This document shows positions 1-9,601 of a stretch of DNA of 34,101 nt, in pieces. The number at the start of each line of letters is the position of its first letter. Positions within the stretch are counted from its first letter, which is position 1. Origin of the DNA: Desulfobulbaceae bacterium (lineage in GTDB: Bacteria; Desulfobacterota; Desulfobulbia; Desulfobulbales; Desulfocapsaceae); the NCBI GenBank assembly GCA_024227155.1, contig JAAELB010000393.1:1-34101 (forward strand), written 5' to 3'. The notes under the pieces are model-generated. The model ran no database searches, had not been told where the DNA came from, and saw nothing but the letters and a program-made list of their open reading frames with translations. A program made the position numbers and the translations under genes.

Positions 1-70
<70 letters not shown>

Positions 71-113
71 ATAATTGGTAAAATCGAAGTCGTGAGTAGT
101 AATTCACGGCGAC

Positions 114-141
114 ATAATAACCAAAGCTGATTAAAAAGCAA
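114..141 (-). promoter_or_regulatory. Candidate sigma-70 promoter for tRNA-Arg
   Basis: On the minus strand, TTGCTT (141 to 136) and TATTAT (119 to 114) are separated by 16 bases. The pair would start transcription about 35 bases upstream of the mature tRNA 5' end. It lies in the gap between the fusion gene's stop and the tRNA. This is consensus matching only. Confidence 0.4.
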
Positions 142-155
142 CTCCAATTTTACAA

Positions 156-2486
156 TCAGTCAAGATCACCTCCACGTTTCCATACAGGGCCGTTTTCCGT
201 GTCGATCACCACAATACCTTTAATGGCAAGTTCTTCCCTCGCCATATCAGCAGCTTCCCAGTCTTTATCAATACGCGCCTGTTCTCTTTTTTGAATCAAT
301 GCGTTTACATCAGGGGCAAGCGGACATCCCTGGAGTCGAAAAACATTCAGTATCTGATTAAGCTTACCCAGGCTCTCAAGGATATAATTTTTCTGGTCTT
401 TGTCCAGATGATTCATCTGCAGGATCGGATTTACTTTTCTGATAAAGTTGTAAACTGCTCCCATCCCCTTTGAGACATTAAGATCATCGTCCATCGCCGA
501 GTAAAACTGATCCTCCATAGATGAGACGAACACTGCAACCTCAGGATGGGGTCTCCCCGAAGGAAGACAATTCAGCTTGCAGGTAAACTCATCAAGACGC
601 CGCAGAGCAGTTCGCACACTATCAAGGCGCTTGTATGAAAAATTAAGCGGTTTTCGGTAATGAACAGAGAGCAGCATAAACCGGACTTCTCTTCCTGTGT
701 ACCCTCGATCCAGCAATTCTTTCAGGGTGACATTATTGCCCGCATCGCTGGACATATTCTTACCATTCACAAGGACCAACTCAGAATGGAGCCAGTAATT
801 GGCCAGGGGCTTACCGGTAAGAGCTTCCGCGATTGCGATCTCATTTTCATGGTGGGGGAAGATCAAATTGCGGCTCGATGTATGGACATCCATTGTGGAA
901 CCAAGGTTCCTGGTTGCCATGGCCGAGCACTCCACATGCCAGCTGGGCCTGACATTGCCCCAGTCAGTCTCAAAGAAAATCCCCTTTTTCAACTCCCCGA
1001 GTGTTGAGCGTTTAAGCAGAGTAAAATCCCTGGGATTATCTTTTTCATAGTTATCGAGATCCACGGTTTTACCGAGCTGAATTTTACTTAAATCTATACC
1101 GGAAAGCCTTCCATATTTTTTATATTTAGAGATATCAAAGTATATCGACCCATGCTTTTCATAAGCATACCCTTTGTGGAGCAATTCATGGGCTATCTCT
1201 ATCATCGACCCTACATTATCAGAAGCCTTTGGGTATCCTTTTGCCCGCTTTACACCAAGTGCTTCAATATCCTCCATAAAGGTCGCAATGTATTCACCTG
1301 TAAACTCCCCCAGTGGTTTACCGGATTTTTCTGCTCCGGCAATAGTGTTGTCGTCGATGTCTGTAAAATTCATATACGCATCAACTTGTAAATTTTTCGC
1401 CTCAAGGGTCCTGGTGATAAGATCAGAAACGACAAACCTGCGACAAAGGGACAGGTTTGCAAGTTCATAAGCTGTAGGGCCGCAGGAGTAAAAAGTAACT
1501 TGGCCCTCCTCCTGGGGAACAAAAACCTCTTTTTTCTTTGACAGAGTATTATAGAAACGTAGTTGTTTCTTTTTGCCGTCATTTTTCTCAGGAGGAGTAA
1601 AAAGAGGAGTACTCAAATACCGTTCACCTCCATCCGGCAAAATCACCACTACCATCCCGCTAGAAAGATCTTTCGCATATTCGATCGCAGCAGCCATAGC
1701 CCCGCCACTACTCATTCCGACAAGAATCCCCTCTTTTGCTGCAAGCTTTCTCGCCGTGTCAAATGCGGGCTCGTCTTCAACAAGTACAATCTCGTCCGGC
1801 AGGGACTTGTTAAAAATACCGGGCTTATATGATTCCTTCATATTTTTAAGCCCCTGAATCTTATGATCCAGATGTGGTTCGACCGCAATCACCTTAACGT
1901 GTGGCTGAAACTCCTTAAACCAGGTCGAAAGCCCCATAACAGTCCCGGATGTACCTAGAGTGGCAACAAGGTGGGTCACCTTGCCTTCAGTCTGCCTCCA
2001 GATTTCAGGAGCTGTGTGGTCATAATGGGCCCGCCAATTCGCTTCATTATTGTATTGATCGGTGAGAAAATAGCGATCAGGGAATTCCCTGACCATCACG
2101 TAGGATTTTTCAATCGCACCATCGGTTGCCCGTGCCGCAGGAGTAAGGAGGATCTCAGCCCCATATGCCTGCATGATCTTTCGGCGCTCTATACTTGCAG
2201 ATTCAGGCATAACCAGAACACACTTGTACCCCTTGGCAGCACACACCATAGCAAGCCCGATCCCGGTATTGCCACTGGTTGCCTCCAGGACAATTTTGTC
2301 CTTGGTGAGCTCTCCACTGGCTTCACCTGCTTCAATCATTGACAGCGAGATACGCTCCTTGACCGACCCCCCCGGATTAGTCATTTCAATTTTGCCAAAA
2401 ATTTCCACAGAATCTTTTTGAAAGAGCCTGTTAATTCTGACAAGGGGAGTCTCACCTATGGCACTCAGTATATTTTGATGTAACAT
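156..2486 (-). CDS. Cysteine synthase fused to a degenerate cysteinyl-tRNA synthetase-like protein
   Basis: This 776-residue protein joins two enzymes. Residues 1-300 are a fold-type II PLP cysteine synthase, which makes cysteine from an activated serine and sulfide. They show the PLP lysine in PGGSVKERI (K43), the TSGNTG substrate loop at 70-75, GTSGT at 179-183 and the phosphate-binding GMSSGG near 257-262. Residues 310-776 follow cysteinyl-tRNA synthetase end to end: start FYNTLSKKKE, CGPTAY at 335-340, WHVEC ending at C520, HHENE at 545-549 and the usual C-terminal ending. The four expected zinc ligands (C335, C520, H545, E549) are kept. The HIGH motif is replaced by NLSL (344-347) and KMSKS by NMSSD (577-581), so tRNA-charging activity is doubtful. 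The CysK half should be active. It lies 62 bp after dciA. A sulfur-sensing, cysteine-trapping or ligase role is speculation. Confidence 0.9.
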   Translation of the reverse strand: MLHQNILSAIGETPLVRINRLFQKDSVEIFGKIEMTNPGGSVKERISLSMIEAGEASGELTKDKIVLEATSGNTGIGLAMVCAAKGYKCVLVMPESASIERRKIMQAYGAEILLTPAARATDGAIEKSYVMVREFPDRYFLTDQYNNEANWRAHYDHTAPEIWRQTEGKVTHLVATLGTSGTVMGLSTWFKEFQPHVKVIAVEPHLDHKIQGLKNMKESYKPGIFNKSLPDEIVLVEDEPAFDTARKLAAKEGILVGMSSGGAMAAAIEYAKDLSSGMVVVILPDGGERYLSTPLFTPPEKNDGKKKQLRFYNTLSKKKEVFVPQEEGQVTFYSCGPTAYELANLSLCRRFVVSDLITRTLEAKNLQVDAYMNFTDIDDNTIAGAEKSGKPLGEFTGEYIATFMEDIEALGVKRAKGYPKASDNVGSMIEIAHELLHKGYAYEKHGSIYFDISKYKKYGRLSGIDLSKIQLGKTVDLDNYEKDNPRDFTLLKRSTLGELKKGIFFETDWGNVRPSWHVECSAMATRNLGSTMDVHTSSRNLIFPHHENEIAIAEALTGKPLANYWLHSELVLVNGKNMSSDAGNNVTLKELLDRGYTGREVRFMLLSVHYRKPLNFSYKRLDSVRTALRRLDEFTCKLNCLPSGRPHPEVAVFVSSMEDQFYSAMDDDLNVSKGMGAVYNFIRKVNPILQMNHLDKDQKNYILESLGKLNQILNVFRLQGCPLAPDVNALIQKREQARIDKDWEAADMAREELAIKGIVVIDTENGPVWKRGGDLD

Positions 2487-2505
2487 TTCACTCTATATGT
2501 ATACG

Positions 2506-2544
2506 CCTAATCCGAATAAATCGGGACTTTTTGAAATCAAAATG
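2506..2544 (-). repeat. Dispersed hairpin motif, copy C, upstream of the cysK-cysS fusion
   Basis: The minus strand carries CCGATTTATTCGGATTAGG at 2524-2506, preceded by an A-rich run and CATTTTG at 2544-2538. The same series occurs on the plus strand at 27726-27758, with one mismatch in the 19-base core. The core can fold as CCGA/TCGG. It lies about 20 bp upstream of the fusion gene's ATG, in the dciA-fusion gap. Its function is unknown; it could be a regulatory site or a REP-like repeat. Confidence 0.55.
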
Positions 2545-2548
2545 AGAG

Positions 2549-3040
2549 CTACTTCTCACTCCGTTTACATGCATTGGCCAGATACCAGAACTGCATCAGG
2601 GCTTCCCGGCACTCTTCGTCATCAATACAGGAAACCTGCTCTCTAAAACTCGAAATTTTTTCGTCGGATGGCCGCTCAAACTTTACCGCAGGCCCACTCT
2701 TTGCCCCATCTTCGTATGGGCTTTTATCCTTTTTCTTAGGCAGAACCATTTTAATGTCGGAGAGCCGTCCAAGAGAAAGAAAGTCATTGAGATTATCTAA
2801 CATCTCATACTTTTCATACTGGAGCTGGGCAAGCCAGGAGGAATTTTCAACCTCCAGCCACAACACCCCTCTTTCAATTTTTAGAGGCTCAGCATGTTCC
2901 CCGGCATCTTCACTCACCAGATCTGGCCACCTGTCAAAAATGGAATGGAGATCCAGCTGCTTTTCCCACCCTCTCTGTTTCAGTATTGCCGGAAGAAATC
3001 TGGCGATCTTCTCTTTACCTTTCTGCTTCTTGTTAACCAT
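2549..3040 (-). CDS. dciA: DUF721 / DciA-like protein
   Basis: This 163-residue protein matches the DUF721 family. The recognisable blocks are an N-terminal region with IFDRWPDLVSEDAGEHAEP, then a core GVLWLEVENSSWLAQLQYEK, then LNDFLSLGRLSDIKMVLP. DciA members bind the replicative helicase DnaB and help load it at the origin in bacteria that lack DnaC. The N-terminal half carries the conserved domain. The C-terminal half (from about residue 100) is lysine-rich and variable, which is common in the family. It is the first gene of a probable two-gene transcript with the downstream cysteine synthase fusion. A candidate promoter and a terminator separate it from glnA. The family call is good; the DciA role is inferred from it. 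Confidence 0.8.
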   Translation of the reverse strand: MVNKKQKGKEKIARFLPAILKQRGWEKQLDLHSIFDRWPDLVSEDAGEHAEPLKIERGVLWLEVENSSWLAQLQYEKYEMLDNLNDFLSLGRLSDIKMVLPKKKDKSPYEDGAKSGPAVKFERPSDEKISSFREQVSCIDDEECREALMQFWYLANACKRSEK

Positions 3041-3058
3041 GTTTTTCTCTACCTGCGT

Positions 3059-3088
3059 TTTATAGACCTCAACACTCTTTACCTACAA
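3059..3088 (-). promoter_or_regulatory. Candidate promoter for dciA and the fusion gene
   Basis: On the minus strand, TTGTAG (3088 to 3083) and TATAAA (3064 to 3059) are 18 bases apart. The predicted start of transcription is about 12 bases before the dciA ATG, leaving just enough room for the ribosome-binding site AGGTAGAG. It lies downstream of the glnA terminator, which fits an independent dciA transcript. Confidence 0.4.
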
Positions 3089-3121
3089 ATAAATAAATTC
3101 GCAAGTACCGCAAATCAAGGC

Positions 3122-3164
3122 TGAAAAGAAAAAGGCCCGCGTCCCTAAAAGGGTCACGGGCCTT
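3122..3164 (-). terminator. Rho-independent terminator of glnA
   Basis: Read on the minus strand, AAGGCCCG pairs with CGGGCCTT. The stem continues imperfectly through GACCC/GGGAC around a TTTTA loop. It is followed by TTTTTCTTTTC. It lies 43 bp after the glnA stop and just before the dciA promoter region. Confidence 0.8.
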
Positions 3165-3206
3165 AGCCAATCAAACAGATAGAGTATTTACACTCGACTT
3201 ACAGGG

Positions 3207-4535
3207 TTAATAGATACTCAAATACTCGTTAAGCTCCCACTCAGTAACTGCGGTCCTATAGCTATCCCACTCTTTTTCTTTCGCTTCAATATACTTTTCA
3301 AAGATATGGCTTCCAAGTGTCTCTTTAGAAAGAGGATTCGCCTTAAACTCTTCAATAGCCTCCTGCAGACTCGCGGGCAAAATAACAATACCGTCATCCG
3401 CCATTTCCTCAGCGGTCATTTTAAAGATATCTTTATTTACAGATGGCGCAGGCTTAAGGTTATTTTTCACACCGTCAAGCCCTGCATTCAACATCATTGC
3501 CAACGCAAGATATGGGTTACAGGTTGGATCCGGACTACGAATTTCAGTTCTTGTCGAGAGACCACGAGATGCCGGAATACGTACAAGCGCGGATCGGTTC
3601 GAGGCGGACCAAGCACAATAAACCGGGGCTTCATAACCAGGCACAAGGCGCTTATATGAGTTCACCAGGGGATTGGTTACCGCAGTAAATGCACGGGCAT
3701 TTTTCAATGACCCGGCAATGTAGGAGTACGCAACCTGGGAAAGTTGCAATGAGTCCGACTCATCAAAAAAGGCATTAGTACCATCAAGGTTAAAAAGGGA
3801 CTGGTTGGTATGCATACCGGAACCGTTTACTCCAAAAATCGGCTTTGGCATAAAGGTAGCGTGCAGATTGTACTTTGAAGCGATGCTCTTCACGACCCAC
3901 TTAAAAGTTACAGTATTATCCGCAGCTGCAAGTGCATCAGCATATTTAAAGTTAATCTCATGCTGACCCTCGGCAACCTCATGGTGAGAGGCCTCAATCT
4001 CAAAGCCCATTTTTTCCAGGGTTTCAATAATTTCACGACGGCAGTCATTACCAGTATCTTCCGGGTCAAGAGAGAAGTAGCCAGCAACGTCATTGGTTAC
4101 AGTGGTGGCTAAGCCTTTCTCATCTTTTTCAAAAAGAAAAAACTCAGCTTCAGTACCGACGTTCATCGTATAACCAAGCGCTTTGGCCTCGGCCAAAACA
4201 CGCTTAAGATTGACACGCGGACATCCATCAAAAGGAGTACCATCAGACTTATACACATCACAGATAATACGGGCCGCTGCGATCCCTTCCTTATTCCTCC
4301 ATGGCAATACTGTGAAGCTGTCATAGTCAGGCTTGAGATACATATCTGACTCGTTAATTCTCACAAAACCATCAATGGATGAACCATCAAACATCATGTC
4401 ACCATCAAGGGCTTTTTCGATCTGGCTTTTAGGAAGAGCAACATTCTTCATGAAACCAAAAATGTCGACAAACTGGAGGCGTAAAAACTGAATGTTCCCG
4501 TCCTCTATGATTTGCATAATTTCTTCTCTAGTCAT
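3207..4535 (-). CDS. glnA: Glutamine synthetase type I, alpha subclass
   Basis: Glutamine synthetase joins ammonia and glutamate using ATP, and is the main entry point for nitrogen. The 442-residue length and sequence fit the GSI-alpha subclass (Bacillus GlnA-like). Visible motifs are [11 protein letters not shown] (49-59), [35 protein letters not shown] and the ATP-site segment [13 protein letters not shown] near 313-325. R59 matches the feedback-inhibition arginine known in Bacillus GlnA. The 25-residue insert and the adenylylated tyrosine of GSI-beta are absent; the matching stretch reads NKDIFKMT, with Phe371. The start is supported by AAGGAGA ten bases upstream. It is the last gene of glnB-glnD-glnA and lies 182 bp after glnD, so it may have its own promoter. 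Confidence 0.97.
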   Translation of the reverse strand: MTREEIMQIIEDGNIQFLRLQFVDIFGFMKNVALPKSQIEKALDGDMMFDGSSIDGFVRINESDMYLKPDYDSFTVLPWRNKEGIAAARIICDVYKSDGTPFDGCPRVNLKRVLAEAKALGYTMNVGTEAEFFLFEKDEKGLATTVTNDVAGYFSLDPEDTGNDCRREIIETLEKMGFEIEASHHEVAEGQHEINFKYADALAAADNTVTFKWVVKSIASKYNLHATFMPKPIFGVNGSGMHTNQSLFNLDGTNAFFDESDSLQLSQVAYSYIAGSLKNARAFTAVTNPLVNSYKRLVPGYEAPVYCAWSASNRSALVRIPASRGLSTRTEIRSPDPTCNPYLALAMMLNAGLDGVKNNLKPAPSVNKDIFKMTAEEMADDGIVILPASLQEAIEEFKANPLSKETLGSHIFEKYIEAKEKEWDSYRTAVTEWELNEYLSIY

Positions 4536-4707
4536 CTTGCTGTCTCCTTTCTATTCAGTAATAATTTTCTCATCATCGCTTATTATAGTTCAAAACCAAT
4601 CAAACACAAAATAACATTTCTGACATTTTTAGCAACAAGCAAATGAGATTTTATTACATGTTTGTCATTTTTTCGACAAAGCATGTCCATTTACGGAGGT
4701 ACACTTT

Positions 4708-4723
4708 TGCAACCCATTCACCT
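4708..4723 (-). promoter_or_regulatory. Weak candidate sigma-54 promoter for glnA
   Basis: The minus strand has GG and GC separated by ten bases (GGTGAATGGGTTGC). TTGCA is intact at the -12 element, but the -24 element is a poor match to TGGCAC. It overlaps the stop codon of glnD and is about 175 bp from the glnA ATG. Nitrogen control makes sigma-54 plausible, but the match could be chance. Confidence 0.25.
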
Positions 4724-7294
4724 GCTGCTATTGGTAATAGAGTGAAGCACACCCTGTGTAATTTCCTGAATAAACCCTTCATCGGCAAGCTTTTTACCAT
4801 CCACATCCAACACGTAAAAAACGTCGATAAGCTGCTCAACCTCAGTGGCAATATATGCCTTATGGATGTTAATTCCAAAATCAGCCAGCCCTTGGGTTAT
4901 ATAATAGAGCTGAGCCGGCAAATCGGCGGCATACACCTCTATTACAGTAAAACTCTCGGAGCTTTTATTGTCTACGACCACCTTCGAAGCGACATCCCCC
5001 ACCAACTGGCTCTTCCTGCCAAAAGTTGAGGCTAACTTGGCGTAGAGACGATGACTCAACCCCATTCGATGCTCTATTGCCATATCAAGTTGATCATTAA
5101 GATCCTGCCAATCTTTCTCAGCAAAACTCAGGCCATCAGTTGAACGAACATCCAACACATCAACGACAGTTCCATCAGTCCAGGTAAAAATCTGTGCCTT
5201 AGTAACAGAAAGGTTATTAAGAGCCATTACCCCACAAATCTTCGCAAGCAGCCCCGGCCTGTCCGTCGTCATTATTAACAACGTCCAGGAATCGTCGCAG
5301 TCGATGGCCTGAACAAACGATTTCTGCCTGATTCGCCGATACCTGTCCCTCTGTATCACTACATGACCAGCAATAACTTCCGGCGAAAATGAAAGAATAT
5401 AATCTGTACCAAGACTGTCCACATCGACCTTCAGGTTGCTTTCACCGGCAAGCTGAACGAGAATCTGCTCTCGAAGCCACTCAACTCCCTGCTCTTCGTG
5501 GGCCGAAACATCCTGCACACTATCGCGCCCCAGATCAAGATACGGATACACCTTGAGAAAAAACTCCTCCATCAAAGCGCCCTTCCAGTCACTCCAGGCG
5601 GATGGGCCCGTGGCTTTAGAATCTGCAACTGACAACAGATAAAGCATCGAGAGTCTATCAACATCACCGATCATATCGGCACATCTTTTTATAAATACAG
5701 CATCGTTGAGATCCCGACGCAATGCGCTTTCCGGAATAAACAGATGATACTGGATCAAAAATTCAAGCGAATCACACTCAGCGTCACTAAAACAAAACCG
5801 CAAACCAACCTCTCGCGCAGCAGTTGCCCCCTCAATAGAATGGTCCCGCCCGGAACCTTTACCAATGTCATGCAACAGGGCGGCAAGATATAGCACTTTC
5901 AACTCTTTTATATCCAGAACAATACTCGCCCATGAATCAACGATATCATGCAGCTCTGCAACCGTCTGCAAAGAGTGTCGATCAACCGTATAAATGTGAT
6001 AGAGATCGTGCTGGGCCAACTTAATTATTCTCTGAAACTCAGGAACAACAGCAGTGAGAACCCCGGTTTCAAGCATTGTCCCAAGCACGGTAAGAAGATC
6101 CTTTGACTCAAACAGCAGGGCAAAGAATGTTTTAGCAAGCCTCGGCGAACATCTCTCTTTATCTGTGATCAGGCTAACAAATGCAGGAATATTTTTCCTC
6201 GACCTGTGATGCATTGGTAAACCCGACCGGGACATGGCAAGAAAAACCCGAACAAGTGTTTGTGGCTTTGCATTCAGCTGTGATTTTGAGGCGGTGAGAT
6301 GAATCCTGCCACCCCTTATCTCTATGCCCTTTTCAACAGCCTTGTCACTTACCTTACCACCCACTCCTGTAAGACCTAATACCTCATCGACGTGGTCGAA
6401 GAAAAGATCCGTCGTAACAGTAACAACTTGCAAGGCACCATAAACATCCATCATAAAATACTCTACAGCACGAACCCCATCTGCCTCCTTGTAGCCAAAG
6501 GCTTCTGCTATATCTTCCTGCTGCTCAAAATAGAGTTGATCATTCTTTCGCTTGCTCAAATAATGTAGATGACACCTCAAACGGACAAGAAAATTTTGAG
6601 CCACAAGAAACCCTTCCTTTTCTTCTTCGAGCAAAAGGCCAGCATCCTGAAAATCATCAATACCTCTCAAACCAAACACAACCCGGGCCGTCCACATCAT
6701 CGCCTGAATGTCACGCATACCACCACGGCCTTCCTTTATGTGTGGTTCAAGCAAATAACTGTGACTACCAAACCGCTCAAGCCGACTTTGCCGATACTCC
6801 TTCATCCTCAAGACAAACTCTTCGCGGTGACCATCAACATATTTACTGCGAAACTCTGCCATGAGATCGTCATAAAGACATTCTGCACCAGCGAGAAGCC
6901 TGGCATCAAGCAAGGCAACCAGAAAGAAATATTCTTCTCCCGCATGCTTTATAGATTCCTCAACAGTCCGAACCCCATGACCTACATCCAGACCAGTATC
7001 CCAAAGTGGATACAGCACAGCATCTGCAATAGTGGTAATCTGCTCCTTTACTTCCGGACGGTAAAGAATCATCAGATCGACATCAGAGGCTGGAAACATC
7101 TCTTGCCTGCCATAGCCTCCGACAGCAACAAGAGCGACATTGTCTTCACAGTGGGCAAGATTAGCCCCGCGACAGCTGCCGACGATATATTCATCAACTA
7201 CCTTTGTATGCGCCTTCAGCACCTTGCCAGCATCACCGCGCAGGGACCAGTTATTCTGAAGTTTTTCTCGTTCAGCACGAAATGCAGCTAACAT
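4718..7294 (-). CDS. glnD: PII uridylyltransferase / uridylyl-removing enzyme
   Basis: GlnD senses glutamine. It adds UMP to PII when glutamine is low and removes it when glutamine is high. The 858 residues show the full domain order. A nucleotidyltransferase has GGYGR (59-63) and SDVDLM (70-75) as its catalytic signature. The GlnD-specific middle region is followed by an HD phosphohydrolase with HDIGKG at 475-480. Two C-terminal ACT domains follow, from about residues 690 (TTDRPGLLAKICGVMALNN) and 790 (VYAADLPAQLYYITQGLADFG). It starts 3 bp after glnB, which argues for translational coupling, since no strong ribosome-binding site is visible. No glnE is present in the window, and the synthetase next door lacks the adenylylation tyrosine. 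PII is therefore the likely sole target. Confidence 0.97.
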   Translation of the reverse strand: MLAAFRAEREKLQNNWSLRGDAGKVLKAHTKVVDEYIVGSCRGANLAHCEDNVALVAVGGYGRQEMFPASDVDLMILYRPEVKEQITTIADAVLYPLWDTGLDVGHGVRTVEESIKHAGEEYFFLVALLDARLLAGAECLYDDLMAEFRSKYVDGHREEFVLRMKEYRQSRLERFGSHSYLLEPHIKEGRGGMRDIQAMMWTARVVFGLRGIDDFQDAGLLLEEEKEGFLVAQNFLVRLRCHLHYLSKRKNDQLYFEQQEDIAEAFGYKEADGVRAVEYFMMDVYGALQVVTVTTDLFFDHVDEVLGLTGVGGKVSDKAVEKGIEIRGGRIHLTASKSQLNAKPQTLVRVFLAMSRSGLPMHHRSRKNIPAFVSLITDKERCSPRLAKTFFALLFESKDLLTVLGTMLETGVLTAVVPEFQRIIKLAQHDLYHIYTVDRHSLQTVAELHDIVDSWASIVLDIKELKVLYLAALLHDIGKGSGRDHSIEGATAAREVGLRFCFSDAECDSLEFLIQYHLFIPESALRRDLNDAVFIKRCADMIGDVDRLSMLYLLSVADSKATGPSAWSDWKGALMEEFFLKVYPYLDLGRDSVQDVSAHEEQGVEWLREQILVQLAGESNLKVDVDSLGTDYILSFSPEVIAGHVVIQRDRYRRIRQKSFVQAIDCDDSWTLLIMTTDRPGLLAKICGVMALNNLSVTKAQIFTWTDGTVVDVLDVRSTDGLSFAEKDWQDLNDQLDMAIEHRMGLSHRLYAKLASTFGRKSQLVGDVASKVVVDNKSSESFTVIEVYAADLPAQLYYITQGLADFGINIHKAYIATEVEQLIDVFYVLDVDGKKLADEGFIQEITQGVLHSITNSSR

Positions 7295-7297
7295 ACA

Positions 7298-8044
<747 letters not shown>

Positions 8045-9157
8045 ATGAAAATAAATGGACTCCACCAAAGAACCATCTGGCCAAACCCCAAAAATAAAAG
8101 AGAAATCTGTATTCTCGACCAAAGACTACTTCCCCATAAAATTGTTATTGAAAAACTGACCAAACCAGAAGATGCCATACGAGCAATCAAAGAGATGTAC
8201 GTTCGAGGGGCGGGCCTTATTGGCGCAACAGCAGGCTTTGGCATGTACTTAGCCGCACTTTATGCACCGGATAATGAATTCGACTCGTACATGAATACAT
8301 TTTCAGCCTCACTGAATAACAGCAGACCAACAGCCAGGAATTTGCTATGGGCTATTGAACGAATTCAGACGGCTTTAACAAATACCGAAAGCCCTGCCGA
8401 AAAAAGGGAAATAGCATATTCCACTGCTTGTGCAATTGCCGATGAGGACGCTAATTTTTGCAAAAGGATTGGTGAGCATGGCCTTGAGATCATCAGAGAA
8501 ATAAGTAGCAAAAAAAACGGCCAGCCGGTTAACATTCTCACCCACTGTAACGCCGGCTGGTTGGCATTTGTCGATTACGGCAGTGCAACGGCTCCTATCT
8601 ATGCGGCAAGAGATGCAGGTATTCCCATTCACGTCTGGGTCGACGAAACAAGACCATGGAACCAGGGTGCCAGACTCACAGCATGGGAACTGCAACAGGA
8701 AGGCATCCCAAACACTTTAATTTGCGACAACACAGGTGGCCACCTGATGCAGAACAAGATGGTAGATCTGGTCATGGTTGGCACAGATCGTACTACCCAT
8801 ACCGGAGATGTAGCCAACAAGATAGGAACATACTTGAAAGCCGTGGCCGCATACGATAATAATATCCCGTTTTATGTGGCGCTTCCTTCATCAACTTTTG
8901 ACTGGGAGCTTGATAAAGGGTATGATATACCTATAGAACAGAGATCAGAAGAAGAAGTCACCACTGTCATGGGCTGCAATAAAGACGGTGTCATCCAAAC
9001 AGTCTCTCTGACTGCACCAAATACCAGAGCGGCTAACTATAGCTTTGATATCACTCCGGCGCGACTGGTCTCGGGACTAATAACAGAAAGAGGCATTGTT
9101 AAGGCAGAAGAACAAGCAATCCACAGTCTTTTCCCAGAGGGTAATACAACCCAATAA
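8045..9157 (+). CDS. mtnA: S-methyl-5-thioribose-1-phosphate isomerase
   Basis: MtnA converts methylthioribose-1-phosphate to methylthioribulose-1-phosphate in salvage of the methylthioadenosine left after SAM-dependent reactions. The 370-residue length is typical. Conserved blocks are VRGAGLIGATAGFG (53-66), NNSRPTARNLLWA, THCNAGWLAFVDYGSA with the catalytic Cys168, VDETRPWNQGARLTAWEL, and VGTDRTTHTGDVANKIGTY with the catalytic Asp248. The family is related to eIF2B alpha, but these two residues mark the isomerase. Its start has little visible ribosome-binding site; the start is chosen because MKINGLHQRTIW fits the usual N-terminus. No other salvage gene is nearby, so the fate of the product is not shown here. 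A PilZ gene follows after 16 bp. Confidence 0.95.
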   Translation: MKINGLHQRTIWPNPKNKREICILDQRLLPHKIVIEKLTKPEDAIRAIKEMYVRGAGLIGATAGFGMYLAALYAPDNEFDSYMNTFSASLNNSRPTARNLLWAIERIQTALTNTESPAEKREIAYSTACAIADEDANFCKRIGEHGLEIIREISSKKNGQPVNILTHCNAGWLAFVDYGSATAPIYAARDAGIPIHVWVDETRPWNQGARLTAWELQQEGIPNTLICDNTGGHLMQNKMVDLVMVGTDRTTHTGDVANKIGTYLKAVAAYDNNIPFYVALPSSTFDWELDKGYDIPIEQRSEEEVTTVMGCNKDGVIQTVSLTAPNTRAANYSFDITPARLVSGLITERGIVKAEEQAIHSLFPEGNTTQ

Positions 9158-9173
9158 CCTTCCAGGTGCAACG

Positions 9174-9512
9174 ATGATACAACCAGAACAGCGTAAATTC
9201 AGGCGGCACGAAGCACGACACCTCCTAAACTACCTCACTATTGACGGTGACGGAAATCCAGGTACATATTCCATGGGAAGAACACTTGATGTCTGCGTTG
9301 ACGGATTACGCCTTGAAACAATCCAACCGCTGCACACAGACACCCGGCTTCGCATTACATTGGGAGTTGAGGGCAATCTTATCGACCTTGAAGGACGAAC
9401 CACCCACTCATCTCCTTCGGAAAATCGCTATATCTCCGGAGTGAGTTTTTTAAGGGTGTCAAAAGACGGAAGACGAACTCTGAATAAATATATAGAAGCA
9501 CTACCAAACTAA
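9174..9512 (+). CDS. PilZ domain protein (putative cyclic-di-GMP receptor)
   Basis: This 112-residue, single-domain PilZ protein shows the two cyclic-di-GMP-binding signatures: RHEAR (11-15, RxxxR) and DVCVDG (39-44), where the usual Ser of DxSxxG is Cys. A longer frame runs upstream to 9096, but that part overlaps mtnA. The ATG at 9174 has AGGTG about six bases upstream, so it is preferred. It is probably cotranscribed with mtnA. Its position beside the GDP-mannose genes suggests a role in surface polysaccharide or motility control, which is inference. Confidence 0.8.
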   Translation: MIQPEQRKFRRHEARHLLNYLTIDGDGNPGTYSMGRTLDVCVDGLRLETIQPLHTDTRLRITLGVEGNLIDLEGRTTHSSPSENRYISGVSFLRVSKDGRRTLNKYIEALPN

Positions 9513-9538
9513 CGAGATCGTGAACATTGTTTAAACGT

Positions 9539-9570
9539 CGGGAAAGGCAGCAACACACCAGCCTTTCCCG
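9539..9570. terminator. Stem-loop between convergent pilZ and manC
   Basis: A perfect 10-bp stem (CGGGAAAGGC / GCCTTTCCCG) encloses a 12-base loop. It lies 26 bp after the pilZ stop and 31 bp after the manC stop, where two transcripts converge. Neither side has a strong T-tract, so it may act as a weak bidirectional terminator or an mRNA 3'-end stabiliser. Confidence 0.55.
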
Positions 9571-9601
9571 GCTGAATCCTAATTTACTCTCAATATTGCT
9601 G

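Noticed and set aside
6569-7291. 240-codon ORF antisense to glnD
   Set aside because: It is wholly inside glnD on the opposite strand and has no recognisable domain; it reflects codon bias.
9096-9173. Upstream extension of the first PilZ gene
   Set aside because: This part overlaps the 3' end of mtnA in another frame, and the ATG at 9174 has a good ribosome-binding site.
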